Under the pieces are notes generated by a model. The model was not told the DNA's origin. It was given only the letters and a program-made list of their open reading frames with translations, and made no database searches. Source: Rhodococcus sp. 14-2470-1b (GTDB lineage: Bacteria; Actinomycetota; Actinomycetes; Mycobacteriales; Mycobacteriaceae). From it: 47,729 nt of DNA. The position numbers and the translations under genes are program-made. Where the stretch lies: the NCBI RefSeq assembly GCF_002259415.1, contig NZ_NPFY01000014.1, positions 1 to 47,729 of the forward strand, given 5' to 3'. This document shows positions 17,851-25,911 of the stretch, one piece after another; positions within the stretch are counted from its first letter, which is position 1, and each line of letters starts with the position of its first letter.

Positions 17851-17880
17851 ATTATGGGCATACATTTACTTCGTGAGCAA
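17851..17880 (-). promoter_or_regulatory. Promoter of the GntP operon with IclR-type box
   Basis: On the minus strand TTGCTC (17880-17875) and CATAAT (17856-17851) form a -35/-10 pair with an 18-bp spacer, about 75 bp before the GntP start. The palindrome TATG-GG-CATA (17853-17862) followed by CATTT overlaps the -10. It matches the box before the IclR gene, with both arms changed together (C/G to G/C). Read on the plus strand, the site also mimics the IclR leaderless start, with GTGAGCA at 17873. Confidence 0.5.
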
Positions 17881-17952
17881 GAGCGGGTCCGGGCAACGAC
17901 GCAATCAGACCAGCGTGCGCGGGTGGGGGCTCGTCGGGTGGAAGCATTCGGA

Positions 17953-19500
17953 TCAACCGAGTACGACGTTGTCGTACTTGCCCCTCAGTTCTCCCTTCAC
18001 GAGCTTGCCCGTCGGTGTACGCGGAAGTTTCGAGGTGAACACAACGTGGCGTGGCACCTTGTACCGTGCCAATGAATCTCGCGCCACGATCAGGATCGAC
18101 TCGGCCAGTTCGTCGGAGGATTCGACGCCCGGTAGCAATTGGACGACGGCGAGCACCTGCTCGCCCATCTCCGGATCGGGCACTCCGATCACAGCAACGT
18201 CGAGGATGCTCGGATGCGACGCGAGAACGTTTTCGATTTCCTGTGGGTAGATGTTCACTCCACCGGAGATGATCATGAACGTTGCTCGGTCGGTGAGAAA
18301 CAGGTAGCGATCCGCGTCCAGGTAGCCGACGTCCCCGGTAGTGGACCAGTTCTCGTGCTGCGGGTGCTGTGCGCTCTTCGTCTTGGCCGGGTCGTTGTGG
18401 TACGCGAACGGCATGACGTCTCGCTCGAAGTAGACGTCGCCGATCTCACCGGGAGGCAGGACCTGGCCGTCGGGGCCACAGATGCGCACGTTGCCCAGAA
18501 ACCCGTCCTGACCGACCGAACCGGGCTTCCTCAGCCACTCGGCGGACGTGATGCTCGTCAATCCGGCCAGTTCGGTGGAGGAGTAGTACTCGACGAGAAT
18601 CGGCCCCCACCACTCGATCATGGCTCGTTTGACCTCGACCGGGCACGGCGCCGCCGCATGGATGGCCACCTGCAGTGTCGACAAGTCGTACTTCGCCCTT
18701 ACCTCGTCGGGAAGTTTCAGCATGCGTACGAACATGGTGGGCACCCACTGGCTGTGAGTCACTGCGAACTTCTCGATGTAGGACAGCGCGCGCTCGGCAT
18801 CGAATTTCCCCATCACGACGACGGTTCCGCCGAGAGCCTGCACCGCAGCGGCAGTACGAAGAGGAGCGGCGTGGTAAAGCGGTGCAGGCGAGAGATAGAC
18901 AGTGTCCGAATCCACACTCCAGATCGTCGACGCCAACGTGGCCATCGTGTCACCGGGTTCTTCGATCTGCCGATTCGGAAGTGACGGCTCGATACCTTTG
19001 GGCTTACCGGTGGTTCCCGAGGAATAGAGCATGTCCGCGCCGCGGGGTTGATCGGCGGGAGGCTCGTCCGACAGGCCGACGATTGCGTCGTCGAGGTCGT
19101 CGAAGCCCGGAACCGTACCCCCGAAGGTCAGGCGGATGTCCACGCCCTCGACCAAGTCGGACACCGTTGTCGCGGTGTCTCCGAGTGCAGCGGACGTGAT
19201 GACGGCGCGTGCTCCGCAGTCATCGATTATGTACGCCATCTCGGCGGGGGTGAGATGGCGGTTGACCGCAGTGATGTACAGGCCCGACCGGAGTGCAGCC
19301 CAGTACACCTCGAACACCCTGGCCGTGTTGTCGCTGACGAGCGCGATGTGGTCGCCTTCGCGAAGTCCGGCGTCGTGCAGATACCGAGCAATGCGGACGG
19401 ACTGGGATTCCAGTTCGGCAAAGGTCACTGTGTCGCCGGATTCGGCCATGACGACAGCAGGTTTGTTCGGCTGGGTCGCTACGTGGGCCCCGGGATACAT
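17953..19500 (-). CDS. Acyl-CoA synthetase (AMP-forming, FadD-like)
   Basis: A 515-residue ANL-superfamily ligase. The phosphate loop YSSGTTGKPKG is at 159-169, the SSTELAG motif lies in the middle, and the C-terminal domain has LTDRATFMIISGGVNIYPQEIENVL and PTGKLVKGELR, whose lysine is the adenylation residue. It activates a carboxylic acid with ATP and CoA. It is divergent from the AbfD/HpaB-like gene and probably starts the pathway encoded at 19766-24863. The chain length or type of substrate cannot be read. Confidence 0.92.
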   Translation of the reverse strand: MYPGAHVATQPNKPAVVMAESGDTVTFAELESQSVRIARYLHDAGLREGDHIALVSDNTARVFEVYWAALRSGLYITAVNRHLTPAEMAYIIDDCGARAVITSAALGDTATTVSDLVEGVDIRLTFGGTVPGFDDLDDAIVGLSDEPPADQPRGADMLYSSGTTGKPKGIEPSLPNRQIEEPGDTMATLASTIWSVDSDTVYLSPAPLYHAAPLRTAAAVQALGGTVVVMGKFDAERALSYIEKFAVTHSQWVPTMFVRMLKLPDEVRAKYDLSTLQVAIHAAAPCPVEVKRAMIEWWGPILVEYYSSTELAGLTSITSAEWLRKPGSVGQDGFLGNVRICGPDGQVLPPGEIGDVYFERDVMPFAYHNDPAKTKSAQHPQHENWSTTGDVGYLDADRYLFLTDRATFMIISGGVNIYPQEIENVLASHPSILDVAVIGVPDPEMGEQVLAVVQLLPGVESSDELAESILIVARDSLARYKVPRHVVFTSKLPRTPTGKLVKGELRGKYDNVVLG

Positions 19501-19765
19501 GGCTTTCCTTTCGCTGAACGGTTATCGTTCGATCGTTCAAACCCTACCAACGAAGTGAGCCGGCGAACCGGGAAACGCCGTCGCCGATCGAACCGACGAC
19601 TGCTTGATGTTCAAGTGTGGGAGGGCTATTCGTTCACCCGGCGCACCCAATTCGTTGACACTCGAGCAAGGCTCTGCCAAGCTGAACAAAATCGAGCGAT
19701 TGAACGGTCCTCGAAATCAGGTAGTCGTGTGCCGTTCACGTGTCACGACCCGAGAGGCTGCATGG
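19501..19765. promoter_or_regulatory. Divergent control region with repeated TGAAC/GTTCA elements
   Basis: This 265-bp gap separates the acyl-CoA synthetase and AbfD/HpaB-like genes. TGAAC occurs at 19515, 19683 and 19701; GTTCA at 19535 and twice more near 19635 and 19735. TGAAC(19515-19519)-N15-GTTCA(19535-19539) is an inverted pair flanking an 8-bp direct repeat ATCGTTCG/ATCGTTCA. The same pentamer forms the palindrome before the XRE-TetR gene. A shared operator is inferred. Confidence 0.4.
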
Positions 19766-21163
19766 ATGGGCATTCGCACAGCAAGTCAGTATCGCGAGGG
19801 CCTGCGCGACGGCCGCAACGTCGTGTACCAGGGCCGGAAGATCGACGACGTCACGACGTTCCCGGAGTTCGACACGGCGATCTCTCACTCGGGGCTTGCG
19901 TACGACATCGCGGAACTGGAACCCGATCTCGCCATCGCCGACGACGGGCAGGGACCGTACACCGCCTTCTATCGCGTGCCACGCACCGCCGAGGACATCG
20001 AGCGCCGCGGGAGACTGATCGAAAGTGTGTGCACACTCGGGACCGGCACGATCGTCTTGAAAGAGGTCGGTAGCGACGCGTTGTTCGGTCTCCTGCGGGC
20101 TCTGTCCGGTGAGGGGCTGGAGAACGCAAAGTCGTTCTACGAGCACTGCTGCGCGAACGACGTCGCCATCGCGGTCGCGCAGACCGACGTCAAGGGCGAC
20201 CGTATGCTCGCTCCACATCAACAGGCCGATCCCGACCTGTACCTCCGCATCGTCGACGAGGACGCCGACACGATCACAGTTCGCGGCGCGAAAGTGCACA
20301 CCTCCTTCTCCGCGAATGCCGACGAAATCCTGGTCCTGCCCACACGCGCCATGGGTCCCGCGGACGCGGATTATGCACTCAGCTTCGCCGTGCCTGTGGA
20401 TACACCCGGGCTCACCCTGTACGTCTCGCCCTATCTGCACGGCGACAGGGACGAATTCACCCACCCCCTCTCGTCGAAGCACAAGCTTTTGGAGAGCCTG
20501 ACCGTCTTCGACGACGTTCGGGTCCCGAAGAACCGCGTGTTTCTCGCTCGGCAACCCGAACTGGCAGGTCCGCTCGCGATCGCCTTCGTCGACTACCACC
20601 GATACACGGCTATCCACTACAAGTTGCCTCTGCTCGACCTGCTCGTCGGATCGGCGACGATGATCGCGGAGGCCAACGGAATCTCCAAGGCCGGTCACGT
20701 GAAAAGCAAGTTGACGGAGCTGATCTCGTACACCGAGACCGTTCGAGGCTTCGGCCAGCTCGCCGCGATCCGATCCACGCAGGGCGACAACGGCGTTCAG
20801 CTGCCCGACCCACTCTCGGTGAACATGGCCAAGTACCACTTCGCACACGGATTCCATGCGGCGACCGCAGCTGTTCTCGATCTCGCAGGCGGATTGGTGG
20901 CCACAGGTCCCGGCGCGGGTGACTGGGCGGACCCCGACACCCGCAAGGTCCTCGAGAAGTACTTCGCGGCAGCAGTTCCGGCCGAACAACGACTTCGGCT
21001 GATCAATCTGATCGGCGATCTGTGCACTGGAAGCTGGGGTGGGTACCAGGCGGTACTCGCTACCCACGCAGAAGGTTCGGCCGAGGCCGAAAAGATGCAA
21101 ATCGCACGGTCTTTCGATGCATCCAGAGCTCGGCGCTACGTGTCCGAGCTTCTCGGTTTCTGA
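19766..21163 (+). CDS. AbfD/HpaB-superfamily flavoprotein lacking the AbfD iron-sulfur cysteines
   Basis: A 465-residue protein with the fold of 4-hydroxybutyryl-CoA dehydratase (AbfD) and 4-hydroxyphenylacetate 3-monooxygenase (HpaB). The block TDVKGDRMLAP (140-150), DPDLYLRIVDE and VRGAKVH (172-178) align well with AbfD as I remember it, and YHFAHGFHAA/DLAGGLVATGP follow near 357-381. AbfD binds a [4Fe-4S] cluster through C99, C103, H292 and C299. The equivalent positions here appear to be I96, E100, H278 and Y285, so only the histidine remains. I therefore expect an FAD oxygenase, isomerase or dehydrogenase on a CoA ester or aromatic acid, not classical dehydration. The ATG at 19766 with CGAGAGG upstream is preferred; the frame extends upstream without coding character. 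Confidence 0.8.
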   Translation: MGIRTASQYREGLRDGRNVVYQGRKIDDVTTFPEFDTAISHSGLAYDIAELEPDLAIADDGQGPYTAFYRVPRTAEDIERRGRLIESVCTLGTGTIVLKEVGSDALFGLLRALSGEGLENAKSFYEHCCANDVAIAVAQTDVKGDRMLAPHQQADPDLYLRIVDEDADTITVRGAKVHTSFSANADEILVLPTRAMGPADADYALSFAVPVDTPGLTLYVSPYLHGDRDEFTHPLSSKHKLLESLTVFDDVRVPKNRVFLARQPELAGPLAIAFVDYHRYTAIHYKLPLLDLLVGSATMIAEANGISKAGHVKSKLTELISYTETVRGFGQLAAIRSTQGDNGVQLPDPLSVNMAKYHFAHGFHAATAAVLDLAGGLVATGPGAGDWADPDTRKVLEKYFAAAVPAEQRLRLINLIGDLCTGSWGGYQAVLATHAEGSAEAEKMQIARSFDASRARRYVSELLGF

Positions 21164-21196
21164 TATCTCCTTCACCCGAGCGAGGAATTCATTCAC

Positions 21197-22387
21197 ATGA
21201 GAACAGCTGTGATAGTCGACGTCATCCGCACACCGTCGGGCAAGGGCAAGCCCGGCGGCTCGCTGTCATCGGTCCACCCAGCCACCCTTCTCGCCGACTT
21301 GTTGGCAGAGCTGGTTCGCAAGCACGATCTCGATCCGGCCCTCGTCGACGACGTCATCGCGGGGTGCGTCACTCAGTCCGGTGAGCAAGCCGTGAACATC
21401 GCCCGTACCGCGGTTCTGGCTGCCGGATTCCCCGAATCCGTACCGGCCACGACCATCGACCGCCAGTGCGGATCCAGCCAGCAGGCCGCAGCATTCGCCG
21501 CTCAGGGAGTTGCGGCGGGTTCATACGACATCGTGATCGCCTGCGGCGTCGAGTCGATGAGCCGAGCCCCGATGTTCTCGAACGTCGGCGGAGCCGATCC
21601 CACCGTGGGCCCGCTGAAGGCGCGATTTCCCGACGGGCTCGTGTCACAGGGCATCGGAGCCGAACTGATCGCAGCGCGGTGGAAGTTCGATCGCGAGGAA
21701 CTGGACGCATATGCTGCCCGTTCGCACCGGCTGGCGGCCGGGGCAGCCGAACGTCTGCAGACAGATCAGATCGTGCCCGTCAGGACCACGGACGCATCAG
21801 GAAACGACGTATTGGTGAGCGTCGACGAGACCGTCCGATCGTCCACTACCGCAGAGTCGTTGGCATCGCTTCGTCCGGTGTTCCGCACCGACGAGATGTC
21901 CGCCCGGTTCCCGGAGATCGACTGGTCGATCACCGCCGGAAACTCCTCGCCACTGACCGACGGCGCGTCGGCGGCCCTCATCATGAGCGAGGAGAAGGCG
22001 TCGGCGCTCGGGTTGACCCCCCGCGCTCGGTTCCACAGCTTCAGCGTCGCAGGTAGTGATCCGCTCCTGATGCTGACCGGTCCGATTCCGGCAACCGAGA
22101 AGATTCTCGCCAAGTCGGGTCTGACGCTCGACCGGATCGACGCGTACGAGGTCAACGAAGCGTTCGCGCCGGTTCCGTTGCTGTGGCAGAGCCACTTCGA
22201 CACCGACCCCGAGCGCTTGAACCCCGCAGGCGGCGCGATCGCGCTCGGGCATCCCCTCGGAGCGTCCGGCGGTCGACTTCTGGCCTCGATGCTGACCTAC
22301 CTGGAGCACACGGGCGGTCGGTACGGCCTGCAGACCATGTGCGAAGGCGGCGGCATGGCCAACGCGACGATCATCGAACGAATCTGA
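21197..22387 (+). CDS. Acetyl-CoA acyltransferase (thiolase)
   Basis: A 396-residue thiolase of normal length. The nucleophile is C91 in DRQCGSSQQA, H352 lies in LGHPLGASGGR, and the second cysteine C382 in CEGGGMANA. NEAFAPVPL (about 320) is the usual NEAFA block. It is expected to cleave a 3-ketoacyl-CoA thiolytically as the last step of a beta-oxidation round. It follows the flavoprotein gene by 33 bp and precedes the next SDR by 12 bp, so these are one transcript. Confidence 0.93.
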   Translation: MRTAVIVDVIRTPSGKGKPGGSLSSVHPATLLADLLAELVRKHDLDPALVDDVIAGCVTQSGEQAVNIARTAVLAAGFPESVPATTIDRQCGSSQQAAAFAAQGVAAGSYDIVIACGVESMSRAPMFSNVGGADPTVGPLKARFPDGLVSQGIGAELIAARWKFDREELDAYAARSHRLAAGAAERLQTDQIVPVRTTDASGNDVLVSVDETVRSSTTAESLASLRPVFRTDEMSARFPEIDWSITAGNSSPLTDGASAALIMSEEKASALGLTPRARFHSFSVAGSDPLLMLTGPIPATEKILAKSGLTLDRIDAYEVNEAFAPVPLLWQSHFDTDPERLNPAGGAIALGHPLGASGGRLLASMLTYLEHTGGRYGLQTMCEGGGMANATIIERI

Positions 22388-22399
22388 CGGAGGAACATC

Positions 22400-23230
22400 A
22401 TGAGCGACCTACGCTTCGACGGACTCACCGCGGTGATGTCCGGTGGCAGCCGAGGAATCGGCTTGGCCATCGCCACACAGCTGGCGAAGGGTGGTGCCAA
22501 CCTGGTCCTGCTGGCCAAGACCGACAACCCGGACCCCCGGCTTCCCGGGACCATTCACTCCGCCGTCGAACAGATCGAGGCCGCAGGCGGGAAGGCCGTC
22601 GGAGTCGTCGGAGACGTGCGCATCGACGCCGACGTTCAGCGAGCTGCCCAGACCGCGATGGACACGTTCGGCGGAATCGATTTCTGCATCAACAATGCGA
22701 GCGTGCTGAATCTCGCGAAGACAGAGGACCTGCCGCTCAAACGGTTCGACCTCATTCAGCAGGTCAACGTGCGCGGGACGTTTGCGCTGACGCAGGCGTG
22801 CCTTCCGCACCTGAAGAAGTCCGATTCCGCGCAGGTTCTGACGCTGTCTCCACCGATGAACATGTCGAACGAATGGTTGGGCAAACATCCCGGGTACATG
22901 CTCGGAAAATACGGAATGACCCTGCTTGCACTCGGTTTCGCCGCCGAGTTCGCCGAGTTCGGTATTGCAAGCAACTGCCTGTGGCCCGAGACCACGATCG
23001 CAACCGCTGCCGTCAAGAACCTGCTGGGCGGAGAAGAAGGAACGTCTCACGCGCGCGATCCGCAGATCATGGCGGACGCAGCGGCGCTGCTGCTCGCTCA
23101 CCGCCCGAGCCGCCGAACGGGACGAACGACCATCGATGTCGACGTACTGGCCGAGGCCGGAGTCACCGACCTGCAGCAGTACGGGGGAGTCGAACCACTC
23201 GACTACGACATCTTCGTCGACCCACGCTGA
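22400..23230 (+). CDS. SDR oxidoreductase (HSDL2/AtuB-like)
   Basis: A 276-residue SDR. SGGSRGIG is at 14-21, NNAS at 98-101, and the catalytic S150, Y166 and K170 (YMLGK) are present. The long insertion after the nucleotide fold (TDNPDPRLPGTIHSAVEQIEAAGG) and the late LWPETTIATAA block are typical of the HSDL2/AtuB branch, whose members act in fatty-acid or citronellol-type catabolism. The substrate here is unknown. GGAGGAAC precedes the ATG. A hairpin follows the stop directly. Confidence 0.87.
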   Translation: MSDLRFDGLTAVMSGGSRGIGLAIATQLAKGGANLVLLAKTDNPDPRLPGTIHSAVEQIEAAGGKAVGVVGDVRIDADVQRAAQTAMDTFGGIDFCINNASVLNLAKTEDLPLKRFDLIQQVNVRGTFALTQACLPHLKKSDSAQVLTLSPPMNMSNEWLGKHPGYMLGKYGMTLLALGFAAEFAEFGIASNCLWPETTIATAAVKNLLGGEEGTSHARDPQIMADAAALLLAHRPSRRTGRTTIDVDVLAEAGVTDLQQYGGVEPLDYDIFVDPR

Positions 23231-23235
23231 ACATC

Positions 23236-23253
23236 GCCCCGTTCCGACGGGGC
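23236..23253 (+). terminator. Hairpin after the AtuB-like SDR gene
   Basis: GCCCCGT-TCCG-ACGGGGC forms a perfect 7-bp stem with a four-base loop five bases after the SDR stop. There is no U-run, so it may be a weak terminator or an RNA-stability element separating the first three genes from the next pair. Confidence 0.5.
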
Positions 23254-23331
23254 AGCATCGCGCGTCGCACACGATCGAATCGGACTCATGACGGACGGCA
23301 TTCGTCGTGGACATGGAACAGGAGCTCTTCG

Positions 23332-24093
23332 TTGAAGACCGACAACATCATCGCTCTCGTCACGGGAGGTGCGTCCGGTCTCGGACTGGCCACCACCGAG
23401 GCGCTCGTAGCTGCGGGAGCCCATGTAGGCATCCTCGACCTGCCCGGATCCCCCGGCGAGGCCGTCGCGCAAGCGCAGGCGGGATCCGTCACGTTCCTTC
23501 CCGGAGACGTGACCTCGACCGAGGACGTGTCGCAAGCACTCGACGTACTGTCGGAGCAGGGACCGCTCCGTGTCGTGGTGAACTGCGCAGGCGTCGGCCC
23601 TCCCGGCAAAGTCCTCGGAAAGAACGGCCCGCTTCCGCTCGAGGACTTCGAACGTATCGTTCGTATCAACCTCCTCGGCACGTTCAACGTCATTCGCCTT
23701 GCTGCAGAGAGGATTGCGACCACGGACAGTGTCGACGGCGAGCGCGGTGTCATCGTGAACACGGCGTCCGTGGCGGCCTTCGACGGCCAGATCGGTCAGC
23801 CTGCCTACGCGGCGTCCAAAGGCGGCATCGTGTCGATGGCTCTCCCCATCGCCCGTGAGCTCGCGCGTCACCAGATCCGTGTCGCGACCATCGCACCCGG
23901 AATCTTCGATACACCGCTCCTGAAGACGCTGCCGGAGGACGCGCGGGCATCCCTCGGTGCGCAGGTGCCGCATCCGTCTCGGTTGGGTGACCCGGACGAG
24001 TTCGGCGCGCTCGTACGCCACATCGTCGAGAACCCGATGCTGAACGGTGAGGTCATCCGCTTGGACGGCGCCATCCGTATGGCACCACGATGA
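23332..24093 (+). CDS. 3-hydroxyacyl-CoA dehydrogenase-type SDR (HSD10-like)
   Basis: A 253-residue SDR resembling type-10 17-beta-hydroxysteroid/3-hydroxy-2-methylbutyryl-CoA dehydrogenases. TGGASGLG is at 11-18, D36 in ILDLPGS suggests NAD, NCAG is at 84-87, S146 in NTASVAAFDGQIGQPAYAASK supports Y159 and K163. RVATIAPGIFDTPLL is the typical C-terminal block. The start is a TTG at 23332, seven bases after AGGAG at 23320; the frame is open back to 22183 but without homology there. It would oxidise the 3-hydroxyacyl-CoA before the thiolase step. It overlaps the crotonase gene by 4 bp. Confidence 0.9.
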   Translation: MKTDNIIALVTGGASGLGLATTEALVAAGAHVGILDLPGSPGEAVAQAQAGSVTFLPGDVTSTEDVSQALDVLSEQGPLRVVVNCAGVGPPGKVLGKNGPLPLEDFERIVRINLLGTFNVIRLAAERIATTDSVDGERGVIVNTASVAAFDGQIGQPAYAASKGGIVSMALPIARELARHQIRVATIAPGIFDTPLLKTLPEDARASLGAQVPHPSRLGDPDEFGALVRHIVENPMLNGEVIRLDGAIRMAPR

Positions 24094-24863
24094 CCGACGC
24101 AGTCGTCGAAGGGCCGGTGACGTTCTCGACAGACGGCGCGCTTGCTCGCATCCATCTCTCGCGCGGCGCCGCGTCCAACTCCATCGACACGGATCTGGCC
24201 GAGGCGTTCGAACGAGCGGTCGAGAATGTCGCCGCGAACCCGTCGGTCCGCGTGGTCCTGCTGAGCGGAGACGGCAAGAACTTCTGTGCGGGTGGCGATG
24301 TGCGCCAGATGGCGGCGGCGGAGGACACTGCCGCATTTCTACGCGGTCTGGCCGGTGTGGTTCACCGGGCACTGGCGAAGCTTCACACAGTGCCGGTCGT
24401 GGTCGTTGCTGCCGTACAGGGTGCGGCCGCGGGTGCAGGGCTCGGCCTCGTTCTCGCTTCCGATTTCGTCGTCGCTGGACCGTCGAGCACGTTCGCTGCG
24501 GCGTACGCGGGCGTGGGTCTGCCTCCGGATTGCGGAGTGTCCGCGCTGCTTCCGGCGGTCGTGGGCGCACGCAACGCAGCTCGGATGTTGCTGACATCCC
24601 GCGTCGTCTCCGCCCAGGAAGCGCTCGACACGGGCCTGATCACCGACCTCGTGGACGATTCCGACATCACCACCCGCGCGGAAGAACTGGCCGCGACCCT
24701 CGTTGCCGGTGCCCATCCGGCACTCGGGGAAACACGGCGGCTGATGCGCAGGGCGATGGCATCGTCGTATCAGGAGCATCTGGATCAGGAAGCCGACACG
24801 ATCGCCGAGGTCAGCACGTCCGACGATGCCCAACGCCGTATCGCTCGCTTCGCTGCCACATGA
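24090..24863 (+). CDS. Enoyl-CoA hydratase/isomerase-family protein, isomerase-type active site
   Basis: A 257-residue crotonase. The CoA-binding oxyanion block KNFCAGGDVRQM (63-74) and GAAAGAGLGLVLASDFVVAG (111-130) are clear. Aligning with the rat hydratase, the two catalytic glutamates (E144, E164) correspond to G119 and Y139, so hydration is unlikely. D147 in GLPPDCG sits at the position of the catalytic Asp of PaaG-type and delta3,delta2-enoyl-CoA isomerases. I infer double-bond isomerisation of an unsaturated CoA ester. ATGA overlap with the preceding SDR shows translational coupling. Confidence 0.85.
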   Translation: MTDAVVEGPVTFSTDGALARIHLSRGAASNSIDTDLAEAFERAVENVAANPSVRVVLLSGDGKNFCAGGDVRQMAAAEDTAAFLRGLAGVVHRALAKLHTVPVVVVAAVQGAAAGAGLGLVLASDFVVAGPSSTFAAAYAGVGLPPDCGVSALLPAVVGARNAARMLLTSRVVSAQEALDTGLITDLVDDSDITTRAEELAATLVAGAHPALGETRRLMRRAMASSYQEHLDQEADTIAEVSTSDDAQRRIARFAAT

Positions 24864-24942
24864 TCGATTGGTCCGAAAACGGAGTGCTACCGCGAGATAA
24901 TCGACAGGACGGAGCAGTCCGGCCCGGTGTTGCCCTGTCGCT

Positions 24943-24959
24943 GTTCAGTCACGGTGAAC
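24943..24959. promoter_or_regulatory. Palindromic operator before the XRE-TetR gene
   Basis: GTTCA-GTCACGG-TGAAC is a perfect 5-bp inverted repeat with a 7-bp spacer. It ends 25 bp before the start codon. A -10-like TAAGCT (24973-24978) lies six bases before the ATG, so the transcript may be leaderless and the palindrome would cover the -35 region. A further TGAAC is at 24978. Autoregulation is inferred. Confidence 0.6.
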
Positions 24960-24984
24960 GACTGTGAGCCGGTAAGCTGAACGT

Positions 24985-25911
24985 ATGAGCAGTGCAGGAT
25001 CCACGAGCAGCGCAGAATCGTCGACGAGTCCCGGCGCGTACGTCGGTGCCCGGGTCAGGGATATGCGTACCCGGCAGGGGATATCGCTTCGAGAGTTGGC
25101 GCGACGCCTGGATCTGAGCCCGGCAACCATCACCGCCCTCGAGACCGGTCGCACCACGATGAGCATCGATCGTTTGCACGCTATCGCGACTGTTCTCGAT
25201 ATCGCACCCGGCGATTTGTTCGCCGGCGCCCCTGCAGGGCCCGGCAGCCCGAACTCGACCTCGGTGGGAGATCGTCCGCCGAACTGGCGTGAGTACGGTG
25301 ACCTCGAGATGGATGTCGTGCTTCGAGCCGCGGTGGCGTGCATCGTGCGGAAGGGATACGAGGGCTCATCCATCCGTGACATTGCCGAAGAAGCGAACTC
25401 GAGTGTATCCGCTCTTTACCATTACTACCCGAGTAAGCAGGCAATGCTCGTTGCCATCTTCGAACTCACGATGACCGACCTCCTACGTCGTGTCACCGCT
25501 GCACGCGACGAGGAGGAGGGAGATTCTCCGATCAGCAGACTGGCTCGGCTGGTCGAGAGCCTGACGCTCTATCACAGTTACCGGAAAGAGCTGGGGTTCA
25601 TCGGGTCCAGTGAAATGCGCAGTCTCGAGGACTCCAGCTATTCGCGTATCGCAGCCAAACGTGTCGAGGTGCAGCGCATGGTGGATGCCGAGGTGTACGC
25701 GGGGGTGGAGCAAGGGTTGTTCGGCACCACGCGGCCACGCGAGGCCGCGCGCGCCGTCGTGGCGATGTGCGTCGCCGTGGCCCAGTGGTTCGACACAGCG
25801 CGCAACGAGCGCCCGGAGGACGTCGCAGCCGCGTACATCGAGTTCGCTCTGGACCTGGTCAAGCATCGACCCGATGTTCCAGAATCCATCGACCGTAGGA
25901 CACGGACATGA
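24985..25911 (+). CDS. Hybrid XRE-TetR transcriptional regulator
   Basis: A 308-residue protein with two DNA-binding modules. Residues about 20-76 form an XRE-type helix-turn-helix (VGARVRDMRTRQGISLRELARRLDLS, then TITALETGRTTMS). A Pro/Gly/Ser linker (80-100) follows, then a TetR-type N-terminal domain at about 108-152 (VVLRAAVACIVRKGYEGSSIRDIAEEANSSVSALYHYYPSKQAML in outline) and a TetR-like helical ligand domain to about 295. Either module alone is common; both in one chain are unusual. It stands downstream of the catabolic genes and overlaps the sulfurtransferase start by 4 bp. I infer that it controls the 17.9-24.9 kb pathway and perhaps the ABC importer. Confidence 0.88.
   Translation: MSSAGSTSSAESSTSPGAYVGARVRDMRTRQGISLRELARRLDLSPATITALETGRTTMSIDRLHAIATVLDIAPGDLFAGAPAGPGSPNSTSVGDRPPNWREYGDLEMDVVLRAAVACIVRKGYEGSSIRDIAEEANSSVSALYHYYPSKQAMLVAIFELTMTDLLRRVTAARDEEEGDSPISRLARLVESLTLYHSYRKELGFIGSSEMRSLEDSSYSRIAAKRVEVQRMVDAEVYAGVEQGLFGTTRPREAARAVVAMCVAVAQWFDTARNERPEDVAAAYIEFALDLVKHRPDVPESIDRRTRT

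Noticed and set aside
16188..17876. 562-codon open frame opposite the GntP gene
   Set aside because: Composition is charged and repetitive with no recognisable domain, as expected for an antisense shadow of a GC-rich membrane protein.
17873..18250. 125-codon frame after the GTG at 17873
   Set aside because: After the first dozen codons it runs antisense to the synthetase; kept only as a possible promoter remnant in the findings.
19766..21163. Calling the flavoprotein a 4-hydroxybutyryl-CoA dehydratase
   Set aside because: Three of the four cluster ligands required for that reaction appear to be missing.
19736..21196. 486-codon open frame opposite the AbfD-like gene
   Set aside because: No family motif; the plus-strand protein is conserved throughout.
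22183..23331. N-terminal extension of the HSD10-like SDR
   Set aside because: It overlaps the thiolase and AtuB-like genes in another frame; AGGAG followed by TTG at 23332 gives the right start.
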